From Streptomyces sp. NBC_00554 (GTDB taxonomy: Bacteria > Actinomycetota > Actinomycetes > Streptomycetales > Streptomycetaceae): a stretch of 64,000 nucleotides of DNA. The DNA lies in assembly GCF_041431135.1 (NCBI RefSeq), contig NZ_CP107799.1, positions 7,812,001 to 7,876,000 of the forward strand. The letters run 5' to 3'. The notes below the pieces were generated by a model. It searched no databases. It had not been told where the DNA came from and was given only the letters and a program-made list of their open reading frames with translations. The number at the start of each line of letters is the position of its first letter. The stretch's first letter is position 1. This document shows, in pieces, positions 25,718 to 34,694 of the stretch. The position numbers were made by a program, and so were the translations under genes.

Positions 25718-27721
25718 ATGACGCACCTCCATAGCAAGCGCTTGCCGGGGCCGCCGCCCCGAGGGAGGACCCTGGCCGCCGTGGTGGGCCTGGTGGCCGC
25801 CCTGACCCTCGGGGCGATCGGCCAGGCGAAGGCCGCCGCACCCGCACCGGACCGCGTATCCGGGACCGTGTCGTCGGCCGACCGCTGGACCGACCGGGCT
25901 CATGGTTTCGCCTCTCTCGACGGCGGCACCACCGGCGGTGCGGGCGGCAAGGTCGTCACCGTCACCGATCAGGCCTCACTCGCCCGGTACGCGGCCGCCG
26001 AGGAGCCGTACATCATCCGGGTGTCCGGGGCGATCGCCGTCGAGCCCTTCGGCTCGGACATCGTGGTGGCCTCGGACAAGACGGTCATCGGCGTCGGCGA
26101 CAGCGGCGAGATCGTCCACGGGGAGCTCCATCTCAACCCCGGCACGCACAACGTGATCATCCGCAATCTGACGATCCGGGACTCGTACGTCGAGGGCGAC
26201 TGGGACGGCAAGACGCAGGACTTCGACGCGATCCAGATGGACACCGTCGACCACGTGTGGATCGACCACAACAGGTTCACGCACATGGGCGACGGGCTGC
26301 TCGACATCCGCAAGGACAGCCAGTACATCACCGTGTCCTACAACCGGTTCACCGACCACAACAAGGCGTTGGGGATCGGCTGGACCACCAATGTGCTCAC
26401 CCAGATCACCATCGACCACAACTGGTTCACCGGCACGAAGCAGCGCAACCCGTCCGCCGACAACTGCGCCTACGCACACCTCTACAACAACTACCTCTCG
26501 GCACAGGTCGATGACGGCGATCCGGTGTGGACGTACGGCAACTGGTCGCGCGGCCACACGAAGATGGTCATCGAGAACAGCTACTACGACGGCGTCCAGC
26601 ACCCCTACCAGGCCGACGCCACCGCCGAGTTGGTGCAGCGCGGGTCGATCCTGCGGAACACCGCCGGGCGGCACGACGAGTGGGGTGCCGCCTTCGAACC
26701 GCGGGACTTCTACGACTACCGGCTGGACCCTGCTTCCGCCGTCCCGGCCCTCGTCACCCGCTTCTCCGGGCCGCAGAAGCGGATCGGCGCCGTCGAACTG
26801 AACGTCCCCGCCGACTATCCGACGGTCCAGGCCGCCGTGGACGCGGTTCCGGACGGCAACGACAGCGCGGTGACCGTGGCGATCGCGCCGGGAACGTACC
26901 GGGCGAAGGTGTTCATCCCCGCGGCCAAGCCCCGGATTCTGCTGCGGGGGACCGGACAGGACCGCTCCGACACCGTCATCGTCCACGACACGCCCGCCGC
27001 GTACGGCGGCTCCACCGGGAGCGCCACCGTACGGATCGCCGCGAACGACGTCACGGCGCGCAACCTCACCTTCAGCAACGACTTCGACGAGGCCGCGCAC
27101 GAACTGAACGGCGAGCAGGCCCTCGCGATGAAGACGACGGGCGACCGGATCGTCTTCGAGGACACGGCCTTCCTGGGCAACCAGGACACGCTGATGACCG
27201 ACAGCCCCAACCTGACCGCCATTAGCCGGGTCTACATCCGCGACTCGTACATCGAGGGCGATGTCGACTTCATCTACGGACGCGCGACCACCGTCGTCGA
27301 GCGCTCCGTCATCAAGGCGCTCAGCCGCGGCTCGGCCACCAACAACGGCTACATCACGGCCGCTTCGACCTGGAAGGGCAACCCGTACGGGTTCCTGATC
27401 ACCCGGTCGAGGATCGTGAGCGACGCTCCTGCCGAGTCCTTCCACCTCGGCCGGCCCTGGCACCCCGGCGGCGAAGTCGACGCCGTCGCACAGGTGTTGA
27501 TCCGCGACACCGAACTGCCGGCCGCGGTGAAGTCCTCGCCGTGGACCGACATGAGCGGCTTCTCGTGGAAGGACGCGCGGTTCGCGGAGTACCGGACGTA
27601 CGGGCCCGGTTCCGCCGTCACCGCCGACCGGCCGCAGCTGCCGGATGCCGACGCGGCCACGTACACGGTCGCCAACTACCTGTCCGGGGCCGATGGCTGG
27701 GCGCCCTACGCCCACCACTGA
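25718..27721 (+). CDS. Secreted pectate lyase (PL1)-pectin methylesterase (CE8) fusion
   Basis: A 667-residue two-domain enzyme. It has a signal peptide of about 40 residues. The PL1 right-handed helix spans about 60-340 with VWIDHN at 180-185 and a conserved Arg near 243. The CE8 helix spans about 360-660 with the GNQDTL aspartate D490, the VDFIYG aspartate D517 and a later RPW arginine. It can remove methyl esters and cleave the product pectate in one chain. The ATG follows GGGAG. The start region contains a 12-bp palindrome (25734-25745). It sits between the intracellular GH43 gene and the transporter lipoprotein gene. Confidence 0.9.
   Translation: MTHLHSKRLPGPPPRGRTLAAVVGLVAALTLGAIGQAKAAAPAPDRVSGTVSSADRWTDRAHGFASLDGGTTGGAGGKVVTVTDQASLARYAAAEEPYIIRVSGAIAVEPFGSDIVVASDKTVIGVGDSGEIVHGELHLNPGTHNVIIRNLTIRDSYVEGDWDGKTQDFDAIQMDTVDHVWIDHNRFTHMGDGLLDIRKDSQYITVSYNRFTDHNKALGIGWTTNVLTQITIDHNWFTGTKQRNPSADNCAYAHLYNNYLSAQVDDGDPVWTYGNWSRGHTKMVIENSYYDGVQHPYQADATAELVQRGSILRNTAGRHDEWGAAFEPRDFYDYRLDPASAVPALVTRFSGPQKRIGAVELNVPADYPTVQAAVDAVPDGNDSAVTVAIAPGTYRAKVFIPAAKPRILLRGTGQDRSDTVIVHDTPAAYGGSTGSATVRIAANDVTARNLTFSNDFDEAAHELNGEQALAMKTTGDRIVFEDTAFLGNQDTLMTDSPNLTAISRVYIRDSYIEGDVDFIYGRATTVVERSVIKALSRGSATNNGYITAASTWKGNPYGFLITRSRIVSDAPAESFHLGRPWHPGGEVDAVAQVLIRDTELPAAVKSSPWTDMSGFSWKDARFAEYRTYGPGSAVTADRPQLPDADAATYTVANYLSGADGWAPYAHH
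25734..25745. promoter_or_regulatory. LacI-type palindrome at the start of the PL1-CE8 gene
   Basis: GCAAGCGCTTGC, a perfect 12-bp palindrome within codons 6-9. It shares the AAGCGCTT core with the sites at 18215 and 20214. As an operator it would block elongation into the secreted enzyme. Confidence 0.4.
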
Positions 27722-27765
27722 CCTCTGCACACCAGTGTTTCCATCCAGAAGAAGAGAGCCGATCA

Positions 27766-29118
27766 ATGAAGATCAGTACGCGTAGAAGCAGCCGAGGCGG
27801 GCGACGTGCGGCCACGGCCGTCGCGGTGGGCGCCGTGCTCGCGCTGACCGCCACCGCCTGTGGCGACGACGGCAGTGGTGCCGGCGGCGACAAGGGCGAC
27901 GAGGGCTCGGGCAAGGGCGAGATCACCTTCTGGGACAACAACACGGCCGTCCGCCGTGACATCTGGATGGAGATCATCAAGGACTTCGAGAAGAAGTACC
28001 CCGACATCAAGGTCAACTACGTCGGAGTGCCCGCCGAGAACGTCCAGTCCAAGTACGACACCTCCATCCAGGGCGGCGGCCTGCCCGACGTCGGCGGGGT
28101 CGGCGCGGCGATGCTCGCCGGAATCGCCGCACAGAACGCCCTCGAACCTCTCGACTCGCGTCTGGAGAAGAGCTCGCTCAACGGCAAGCTGAACGAGGGC
28201 ATGGTCGAGTCGGTGACCGCCGCGGGCGGCCAGGAGAAGCTGTTCACCATCCCCACCTCGGCCAGCAACGGCGTGCTGTACTACCGCACCGACCTGTTCG
28301 AGGCGGCGGGCCTGGACGCGCCCACCACCTGGACGAAGTTCTACGAGGCCGCGGACAAGCTGACCGACCGGGACAAGAACGAGTTCGGCTACACCATCCG
28401 CGGCGGCGCGGGCTCCATCGCGCAGGCCCTGGACGCGATGTACGGCCAGACCGGGATCACCGAGTTCTGGAACGGTGACAAGACCACGGTCAACGACCCC
28501 AAGAACGTGGCCGCGTTGGAGAAGTACGTCGCGCTCTACAAGAAGGACACCCCCGAGGCGGACGTCAACAACGACTTCACCAAGATGGTCGCCCAGTGGG
28601 ACAGCGGCAAGATCGGCATGCTGAACCACAACCTGGGCTCCTACCAGGATCACGTGAAGGCCCTGGGCGTCGACAAGTTCCGTGGGCTCGCGAACCCGAC
28701 CTCGGACGACGGCACGCGCGTTCAGGTCTCCAACCCCGTCGACGGACTCGCCCTGTTCAAGTCCAGCAAGAACAAGACGGCGGCCTGGAAGTTCATCGAG
28801 TTCGCCGCGTCGCACGAGTCGAACAGCAAGTGGAACGAGTCCGCTGGGGCGATTCCCTCCAACACGGAGGCTGCGCAGGACGCTTGGGTCGACGAAGCCG
28901 AGCCTACGAAGCTTGCCGCTGAGGCGCTTAGCAGTGGCAGCACCAAGATTGTGCAGCTGCCGTATTACCTGCCGGACTGGAACACGATCTCCAAGGCTGA
29001 CAACGAGCCGAATTTTCAGAAGGTGTTGCTCGGGAAGATGTCGGCGGAGGAGTTCCTCGACACGGTTGCCGAGCAGCTCAACACCGCTCAGGCCGAGTGG
29101 ACGGCACAGCAGGGCTGA
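27766..29118 (+). CDS. Sugar ABC transporter substrate-binding lipoprotein
   Basis: A 450-residue family 1 solute-binding protein. The Arg-rich signal peptide ends in the lipobox LTATAC (lipidated C32). The mature part starts with a Gly/Asp-rich linker, then EITFWDNNTAVRRDIW. It lies 44 bp after the PL1-CE8 gene and some 5.7 kb downstream of its two permease genes, an unusual separation. Oligogalacturonides or rhamnogalacturonides are the likely ligands by context. Confidence 0.88.
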   Translation: MKISTRRSSRGGRRAATAVAVGAVLALTATACGDDGSGAGGDKGDEGSGKGEITFWDNNTAVRRDIWMEIIKDFEKKYPDIKVNYVGVPAENVQSKYDTSIQGGGLPDVGGVGAAMLAGIAAQNALEPLDSRLEKSSLNGKLNEGMVESVTAAGGQEKLFTIPTSASNGVLYYRTDLFEAAGLDAPTTWTKFYEAADKLTDRDKNEFGYTIRGGAGSIAQALDAMYGQTGITEFWNGDKTTVNDPKNVAALEKYVALYKKDTPEADVNNDFTKMVAQWDSGKIGMLNHNLGSYQDHVKALGVDKFRGLANPTSDDGTRVQVSNPVDGLALFKSSKNKTAAWKFIEFAASHESNSKWNESAGAIPSNTEAAQDAWVDEAEPTKLAAEALSSGSTKIVQLPYYLPDWNTISKADNEPNFQKVLLGKMSAEEFLDTVAEQLNTAQAEWTAQQG

Positions 29119-29181
29119 CGCCTTCGTGTCGCCGTGGGTCGGTCCGTGGTCTGAGTGCTTGTACTTCGGCCGCGGACCGGC

Positions 29182-29214
29182 TGTGGCTGGTCGCGCAGTT
29201 CCCCGCGCCCCTGA
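29182..29214. repeat. 33-bp dispersed repeat, copy 1
   Basis: Identical to 39122-39154 (begins TGTGGCTGGTCGCGCAG, ends CCCCGCGCCCCTGA). It lies in the 126-bp gap after the lipoprotein gene. Sequences of this type recur in streptomycete intergenic DNA. Confidence 0.85.
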
Positions 29215-29244
29215 ACCTGCACCCCTGTTGAAAGGCACAGCGTC

Positions 29245-30030
29245 GTGTCCCTTAGCCGTAGACAGATCACCACCGCGGCCCTTGCCGCCGTTCCCCTTGC
29301 CGCCGCCTCTGCATCCCCCGCGTCGGCCCGCACCGGACGCACCCTCTACATCGCCGGTGACTCCACCGCCGCCCAGAAGTACGCCGATGCCGCTCCCGAG
29401 ACCGGCTGGGGGATGGCTCTCCCGTTCTTCCTCCGTGAGGACTTGGCGGTCGCCAACCATGCGGTGAACGGGCGGAGTTCGAAGAGCTTCGTCGACGAGG
29501 GGCGTCTCGACACCGTCCTCGAAGCGATCAGGCCCGGCGACCTCCTCCTCGTCCAGTTCGGGCACAACGACGAGAAGAGTGCCGATCCTGTCCGGTACAC
29601 CGAGCCCTGGACGACGTATCAGGACTACCTCCGGCTGTACGTCGACGGAGCTCGGGCCCGTGGTGCCCGTCCCGTTCTCGCCACCTCCGTGGAGCGCAGG
29701 AAGTTCGACGCGGACGGCAACGCCGTGCCGACCCACGGCGACTACCCGGCGTCGGTGCGTGCCCTCGCGGCGGACGAGGGGGTCGCGCTGCTCGACATCC
29801 AGGCCCTGTCGCTGGCCCTGTGGCAGCGGCTCGGTGTGGAGGAGACGAAGAAGTACTTCAACTGGACCGCGACCGAGCAGGACAACACGCACTTCAACCC
29901 GCCCGGGGCGATCGCGGTGGCCCGAATGGTCGCGGCCGGGCTGCTGCACCGGAGGGTGCTCGCGCCCAGGGACGTACGCCGTCTCGGCGAAGAGATCCCC
30001 GAGTCGTGGATCACCTGGCCCACCGCCTGA
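29245..30030 (+). CDS. Rhamnogalacturonan acetylesterase (SGNH, CE12)
   Basis: A 261-residue secreted esterase that removes acetyl groups from rhamnogalacturonan. It has a Tat-type signal (LSRRQI) ending near residue 29, nucleophile S40 in IAGDST, block III FGHNDEK, and the C-terminal catalytic pair in DNTHFNPPG. It starts with GTG at 29245 after GAAAGG. It begins a second run of secreted pectinases and is 31 bp upstream of the pectate lyase gene. Confidence 0.9.
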   Translation: MSLSRRQITTAALAAVPLAAASASPASARTGRTLYIAGDSTAAQKYADAAPETGWGMALPFFLREDLAVANHAVNGRSSKSFVDEGRLDTVLEAIRPGDLLLVQFGHNDEKSADPVRYTEPWTTYQDYLRLYVDGARARGARPVLATSVERRKFDADGNAVPTHGDYPASVRALAADEGVALLDIQALSLALWQRLGVEETKKYFNWTATEQDNTHFNPPGAIAVARMVAAGLLHRRVLAPRDVRRLGEEIPESWITWPTA

Positions 30031-30061
30031 CCCCCTGATCCGACGGAAAGAGAGCCGCACA

Positions 30062-31372
30062 ATGAGCACACAGATGTGTCATGCACGCGTCATAGCTTCG
30101 CTGGTCGGGTGCACCGCCCTGGTCCTCGCCCTCACGGGCACCACGGCACAAGCGCAGGCCGGCGATCCCGGTCGCCAGACCCTCGCCGCCGGCGACGGCT
30201 GGGGCTCCGAGGGCACCGGCACCACCGGCGGTTCGGCCGCCGACGCCGACCACGTCTACACGGTCACCACCTGGGCCGAGTTCAAGGCCGCGCTCGCCGC
30301 GGGCGGAACGGCGCCGAAGATCATCAAGGTCAAGGGCACGATCGACCCGGTCGCCGAGGGCTGCGCTGCCTTCGAAGCGACGGGCTACGACTTCGCCGCC
30401 TACCTGGAGAAATACTCACCGGAGAACTGGGGTCTGGACACCGACCTCACCGGGGAGCCCGCCGACAGCCCCGAAGGACTGCGCGCGGTCTCCGCCGCCA
30501 ACCAGGACAAGGTCATCAAGGCGAACGTCCCCGCCAACACCACCATCCTCGGCGTCGGCAAGAACGCCGGGATCAGGGGCGGCAGCCTCCAGATCAAGGG
30601 CGTGGACAACGTCATCCTCCGCAACCTCACCTTCGAGGCCCCGCTCGACTGCTTCCCGCAGTGGGACCCGACCGACGGCGCGACCGGCGCGTGGAACTCC
30701 GAGTACGACGCGGTCGTCGTCTACGGCTCCACCCATGTGTGGATCGACCACAACACCCTGAGCGACGGCCGCTATCCCGACAGCACACTGCCGACCTACT
30801 TCGGTGAGGTCTACCAGCAGCACGACGGCCTCCTCGACATCGTGCGCGGCGCCAACTACGTGACGGCGTCCTGGAATTCCTTCCAGGACCACGACAAGAC
30901 CCTGATGATCGGCAACAGCGACAGCGCCGCCTCGACCGACACCGGCAAGCTCAAGGTCACGCTGCACCACAACCTCTTCGAGGGCATCGTGGAGCGCGCG
31001 CCGCGCGTCCGCTTCGGGCAGGTCGACGCGTACAACAACCACTTCGTGGTCGCCGAGGGCCAGTCGTACTCGTACTCCTTCGGCGTCGGTATCGCCTCGC
31101 AGCTGTACGCCGAGAAGAACGCCTTCTCGCTGCCGGCCGACGTCAGCGCCGCCAAGACCCTGAAGAAGTGGAGCGAGGCGCCGCTCACCGCCGAGAACAA
31201 CTACGTCAACGGCGTGCTCGTCGACCTGATCGCCGTGCACAACGCGGAGATCCCGGCCGAGACGCTCCAGTCCGGCGCCGGGTGGACGCCGACGCTGCGC
31301 ACGAAGGTGGATTCGCCGAGGGCCGTTCCCGGCATCGTCGACCACCGCGCGGGCGCCGGAGAGATCTGCTGA
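30062..31372 (+). CDS. Secreted pectate lyase (PL1)
   Basis: A 436-residue enzyme that cleaves polygalacturonate by beta-elimination with calcium. The signal peptide ends near residue 34 (AQAQA). It has the VWIDHNTLSDG motif (about 223-233), acidic Ca ligands in EYDAVVVYG and QQHDGLLDI, and the catalytic Arg in ERAPRVRFG. It is only two bases from the downstream methylesterase gene. It is close to the well-known streptomycete PL1 enzymes in length. Confidence 0.92.
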   Translation: MSTQMCHARVIASLVGCTALVLALTGTTAQAQAGDPGRQTLAAGDGWGSEGTGTTGGSAADADHVYTVTTWAEFKAALAAGGTAPKIIKVKGTIDPVAEGCAAFEATGYDFAAYLEKYSPENWGLDTDLTGEPADSPEGLRAVSAANQDKVIKANVPANTTILGVGKNAGIRGGSLQIKGVDNVILRNLTFEAPLDCFPQWDPTDGATGAWNSEYDAVVVYGSTHVWIDHNTLSDGRYPDSTLPTYFGEVYQQHDGLLDIVRGANYVTASWNSFQDHDKTLMIGNSDSAASTDTGKLKVTLHHNLFEGIVERAPRVRFGQVDAYNNHFVVAEGQSYSYSFGVGIASQLYAEKNAFSLPADVSAAKTLKKWSEAPLTAENNYVNGVLVDLIAVHNAEIPAETLQSGAGWTPTLRTKVDSPRAVPGIVDHRAGAGEIC

Positions 31373-31374
31373 CC

Positions 31375-33429
31375 ATGGCCGAACTCCCGCTCAGCAGAAG
31401 GGCGTTCGTCGTCGCGAGCACCGGAGCCGCACTGGCTCTCGGGCTCGCGGCCCCCGCCGCCCGCGCCGCTCGCGCCAAGGAACGCGCCCCCTTCGGGCGT
31501 TACGGTTCGCCGTCCGCACGCCTCACCGGGCAGACCCTGTACGTCCACCCGGGTGGCCTCGGCGACCACACCACCGTCCAGGCCGCCGTCAACGCCGCGA
31601 CCGGGAGCGGCCGTACGCTCGTCATCGCGCCCGGCACCTACCGCGAGACCGTCGCCGTCGGCATCGACCGCACGGAGATGACCTGGATCGGCGCCTCCGA
31701 GAACCCCCGTGACGTCGTGATCGTGTACGACAACGCCAACGGCACGCCCAAGCCCGGCGGCGGCACCTACGGCACGACCGGGTCCGCGACCACGACCGTG
31801 CAGGCCGACGGGTTCACCGCCCGCTGGATCACCTTCGCCAACGACTGGCTGCGCGCCGAACACCCCGAGATCACCGGCACCCAGGCCGTCGCCATCAAGG
31901 TGCAGGGCGACCGCTCGGCCTTCGAGCACTGCCGGTTCCTCGGGCACCAGGACACGCTGTACGCCGACTCGATGGCGCTCGGCACCGTCGCCCGCCAGTA
32001 CTTCGCGCACTGCTACATCGAGGGCGACGTGGACTTCGTCTTCGGGCGGGCGACGGCCGTGTACGAGCACTGCCACTTCCACACCCTGAACCGCACCGAC
32101 CTGGCCACCGCCCCGTACGGCTTCGTCTTCGCGCCGTCCACCGCCGTCGCCAACCCGCGCGGCTACCTGGTCACCCGGAGCCGTGTCACCAGCGAAGCCC
32201 CCGACAGCTACTACAAGTTGGCCCGCCCCTGGGTGCCCGGCTCGGACACCACGGCCCGGCCCATGCTGACCGTCCGCGACACCCGTCTCGACGCCGGCAT
32301 CGACGCGGTGGCGCCCTACACCAACATGTCGGACACCTATCCGTGGCAGAGCCAGCGGTTCGCCGAGTACCGCAACACGGGTCCAGGGGCCGAGATCAGC
32401 GTCCCGGTCAACCGGCCCCAACTCACAGACGAGCAGGCCGATTTCGCGACGCGCGAGGAGTATCTCGGCGACTGGGCACCCTGGCGCGGGCGCACTCTCC
32501 AGGTCCGTCCCGGTGGCTCCGTCCAGGCCGCCGTGGACGCCGTGACCGGCCCCGGCTGGACGATCGTCGTGCACCCGGGTATTTATCGAGAAGTCGTCAA
32601 CATTCCTGCGAGCAAAGGGGACTTGACGATCCGAGGCGCCAGCCGTGACCCGCGCGCGGCCGTCATCGTGTACGGCAACGCCAACGGGACGCAGAAGCCG
32701 GACGGTTCAGGGACGTACGGCACCGCGGGCTCCGCCACCTTCACCTCGGCGGCGCCCGGGCTGACCGTACGAGGGCTGACGATCGCCAACGACTGGCTGC
32801 GCGCGGACCACCCGGAGATCACCGGAACGCAGGCCGTCGCCGCATACGTCACCGGCGACCGCTCGTCCTTCTCACAGGTACGCCTGCTGGCCCACCAGGA
32901 CACCCTGTTCGCGGACACCGCGGCGCTCACCTCCTTCGACCGGCAGTACTACCGCGACTGCTACATCGAGGGCGACGTCGACTTCGTCTTCGGGCGTGCC
33001 ACCGCCGTCTTCGAGCGCTGTCACTTCCACACCCTCGACCGGGACGTCACCTTCAGACCCGAGGGGATGGTCTTCGCGCCGTCCACGGCCCGCGCGAACC
33101 CGTACGGCTTCCTGGCCGTGGGCGGCCGGATCACCTCCGGCGCCGAGGACGGGGCGTACAAGATCGCCCGGCCCTGGGTGCCCTCCTACGAGACGACGGC
33201 CTGGCCCTCGCTCGTCGTACGGGAGACACGGCTCGGCGCCGGCATCGACGCGACCACGCCCTACATCAACATGCGCGAGGCCTACCCGTGGCAGTCCATG
33301 CGCTTTCGCGAGTACCGCAACACAGGCCCCGGCGCGGAGATCACTGTGCCGGAGAACCGCCCCCAACTCACGGACGCGGAGGCCGAGGCGCACACCCGTG
33401 CGGCGTATCTCGGCGACTGGCGCCCGTGA
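31375..33429 (+). CDS. Secreted tandem pectin methylesterase (CE8-CE8)
   Basis: A 684-residue protein with a Tat signal (LSRRAFVVAST) and two full CE8 domains, about 55-355 and 370-680. Each has the GHQDTL/AHQDTL aspartate, VDFVFG aspartate and RPW arginine. Both repeats share long segments such as NDWLRA(E/D)HPEITGTQAVA and IEGDVDFVFGRATAV, so they arose by internal duplication. All catalytic residues appear kept in both halves. It removes methyl groups from pectin and makes substrate for the PL1 and PL9 lyases. Confidence 0.9.
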   Translation: MAELPLSRRAFVVASTGAALALGLAAPAARAARAKERAPFGRYGSPSARLTGQTLYVHPGGLGDHTTVQAAVNAATGSGRTLVIAPGTYRETVAVGIDRTEMTWIGASENPRDVVIVYDNANGTPKPGGGTYGTTGSATTTVQADGFTARWITFANDWLRAEHPEITGTQAVAIKVQGDRSAFEHCRFLGHQDTLYADSMALGTVARQYFAHCYIEGDVDFVFGRATAVYEHCHFHTLNRTDLATAPYGFVFAPSTAVANPRGYLVTRSRVTSEAPDSYYKLARPWVPGSDTTARPMLTVRDTRLDAGIDAVAPYTNMSDTYPWQSQRFAEYRNTGPGAEISVPVNRPQLTDEQADFATREEYLGDWAPWRGRTLQVRPGGSVQAAVDAVTGPGWTIVVHPGIYREVVNIPASKGDLTIRGASRDPRAAVIVYGNANGTQKPDGSGTYGTAGSATFTSAAPGLTVRGLTIANDWLRADHPEITGTQAVAAYVTGDRSSFSQVRLLAHQDTLFADTAALTSFDRQYYRDCYIEGDVDFVFGRATAVFERCHFHTLDRDVTFRPEGMVFAPSTARANPYGFLAVGGRITSGAEDGAYKIARPWVPSYETTAWPSLVVRETRLGAGIDATTPYINMREAYPWQSMRFREYRNTGPGAEITVPENRPQLTDAEAEAHTRAAYLGDWRP

Positions 33430-33480
33430 ACTCCCCGTACAGATCGCTGAATCGCTGAATCGACGAAAGGACCGCACTCC

Positions 33481-34593
33481 ATGTCTCGTCGTACCGCTCT
33501 CTCCCTCGGCGCCGCCCTGGCGCTGGGCGCAGGCCTCGCCGCACTCCCCACCCAGGCCCAGGCCGCGACCGTCGTCGTGGACACCACCGCCGAGCTGACC
33601 AGCGCGATCTCCGGCGCGAGCGTCGGCACGGTCATCCAGGTGCGCGCCGGCACGTACTACCCGACGGCCACGCTCCAGTCGACGGCCAACGGCACCTCGT
33701 CGAGCCCGGTCACCCTCCAGGCGTACGGCTCGGAGACGGTGAAGATCGACGGCTCCTCGCTGCCGGCCGGTGCCTGGATCTTCAAGCTGACCGCCGACTA
33801 CTGGAACGTCTCGGGCATCACCTTCCAGAACTCGCCGGACAGCGCCGTCGTCTGCCAGTCCTGCACCGGCACGGTGTGGAGCAACATCAAGACCATCAAC
33901 GGCGGCGACTCCGGCTTCACGCTCACCGGCGACGGCACCGTCAACAACACGGTCAGGAACATCGACTCCTACGGCCACTACGACGCCGCCACCCACGGCG
34001 AGAACGCGGACGGCGTGGCCGTGAAGTTCGGCTCCGGCACCGGGAACCTGATCACCGGCGCCCGTCTCTACAACAACTCGGACGACGGCCTCGACTTCTG
34101 GTCCTTCTCCTCGCCCGTCACCGTCGAGCACACCTGGGCCTTCGGCAACGGCAGGAACCGCTGGTCCGACTCGGCCTTCGCGGGCGACGGCAACGGCTAC
34201 AAGCTGGGCGGCGACGGCGAGGTCGTCGCGCACGTCGTCAACAACTCCGCCGCCTGGGACAACGCGGGCAGCGGCTTCACCGAGAACTCCAACACCGGCG
34301 CGATCGTCATCAACCGCACCACCGCGTACGCCAACGGCAAGTACGGCTACTACTTCGCCACCAGCTCCGCGAAGCTCGGCAAGAACCTGGCCGTGAGCAA
34401 CGGCTCGGCGGCCGTTTCCAAGGGCTCCTCGGTGACCTCCGCCGGCAACAACTGGGACTCCGGCATCTCCACCCCGTCCTTCATCTCCACGGACGCGTCC
34501 ACCACGTACAACTCCCGCCAGTCCAACGGCGCGCTGCCCGCGACGACGTTCCTGACGACGGGGTCCACGACGATCGGCGCCACGATGAACTGA
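33481..34593 (+). CDS. Secreted pectate lyase (PL9-type right-handed beta helix)
   Basis: A 370-residue enzyme with a signal peptide of about 28 residues (ending AQAA). The coil repeats include ENADGVAVKFGSGTG and LYNNSDDGLDFW, which match the calcium/lysine active site of PL9 lyases. It is paralogous to the gene at 37939 over the full mature length. It is the last gene of the plus-strand enzyme run, 51 bp after the CE8-CE8 gene. The substrate is likely polygalacturonate. Confidence 0.88.
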   Translation: MSRRTALSLGAALALGAGLAALPTQAQAATVVVDTTAELTSAISGASVGTVIQVRAGTYYPTATLQSTANGTSSSPVTLQAYGSETVKIDGSSLPAGAWIFKLTADYWNVSGITFQNSPDSAVVCQSCTGTVWSNIKTINGGDSGFTLTGDGTVNNTVRNIDSYGHYDAATHGENADGVAVKFGSGTGNLITGARLYNNSDDGLDFWSFSSPVTVEHTWAFGNGRNRWSDSAFAGDGNGYKLGGDGEVVAHVVNNSAAWDNAGSGFTENSNTGAIVINRTTAYANGKYGYYFATSSAKLGKNLAVSNGSAAVSKGSSVTSAGNNWDSGISTPSFISTDASTTYNSRQSNGALPATTFLTTGSTTIGATMN

Positions 34594-34694
34594 AACCGGC
34601 CAGAGAGCGCGAGGCCTAAAGGTTGTCTATGAACTCGGTAACCATCAGGCAACGAGTCTCGCGCTCGGGCGGGTTACGCGCGTAGAAACCTGTC

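Noticed and set aside
34594..34694. PHO box upstream of the acid phosphatase
   Set aside because: GTTCAT-like and GTTACC-like words occur on the minus strand but are 8 bp apart rather than the 11-bp repeat expected for PhoP sites.
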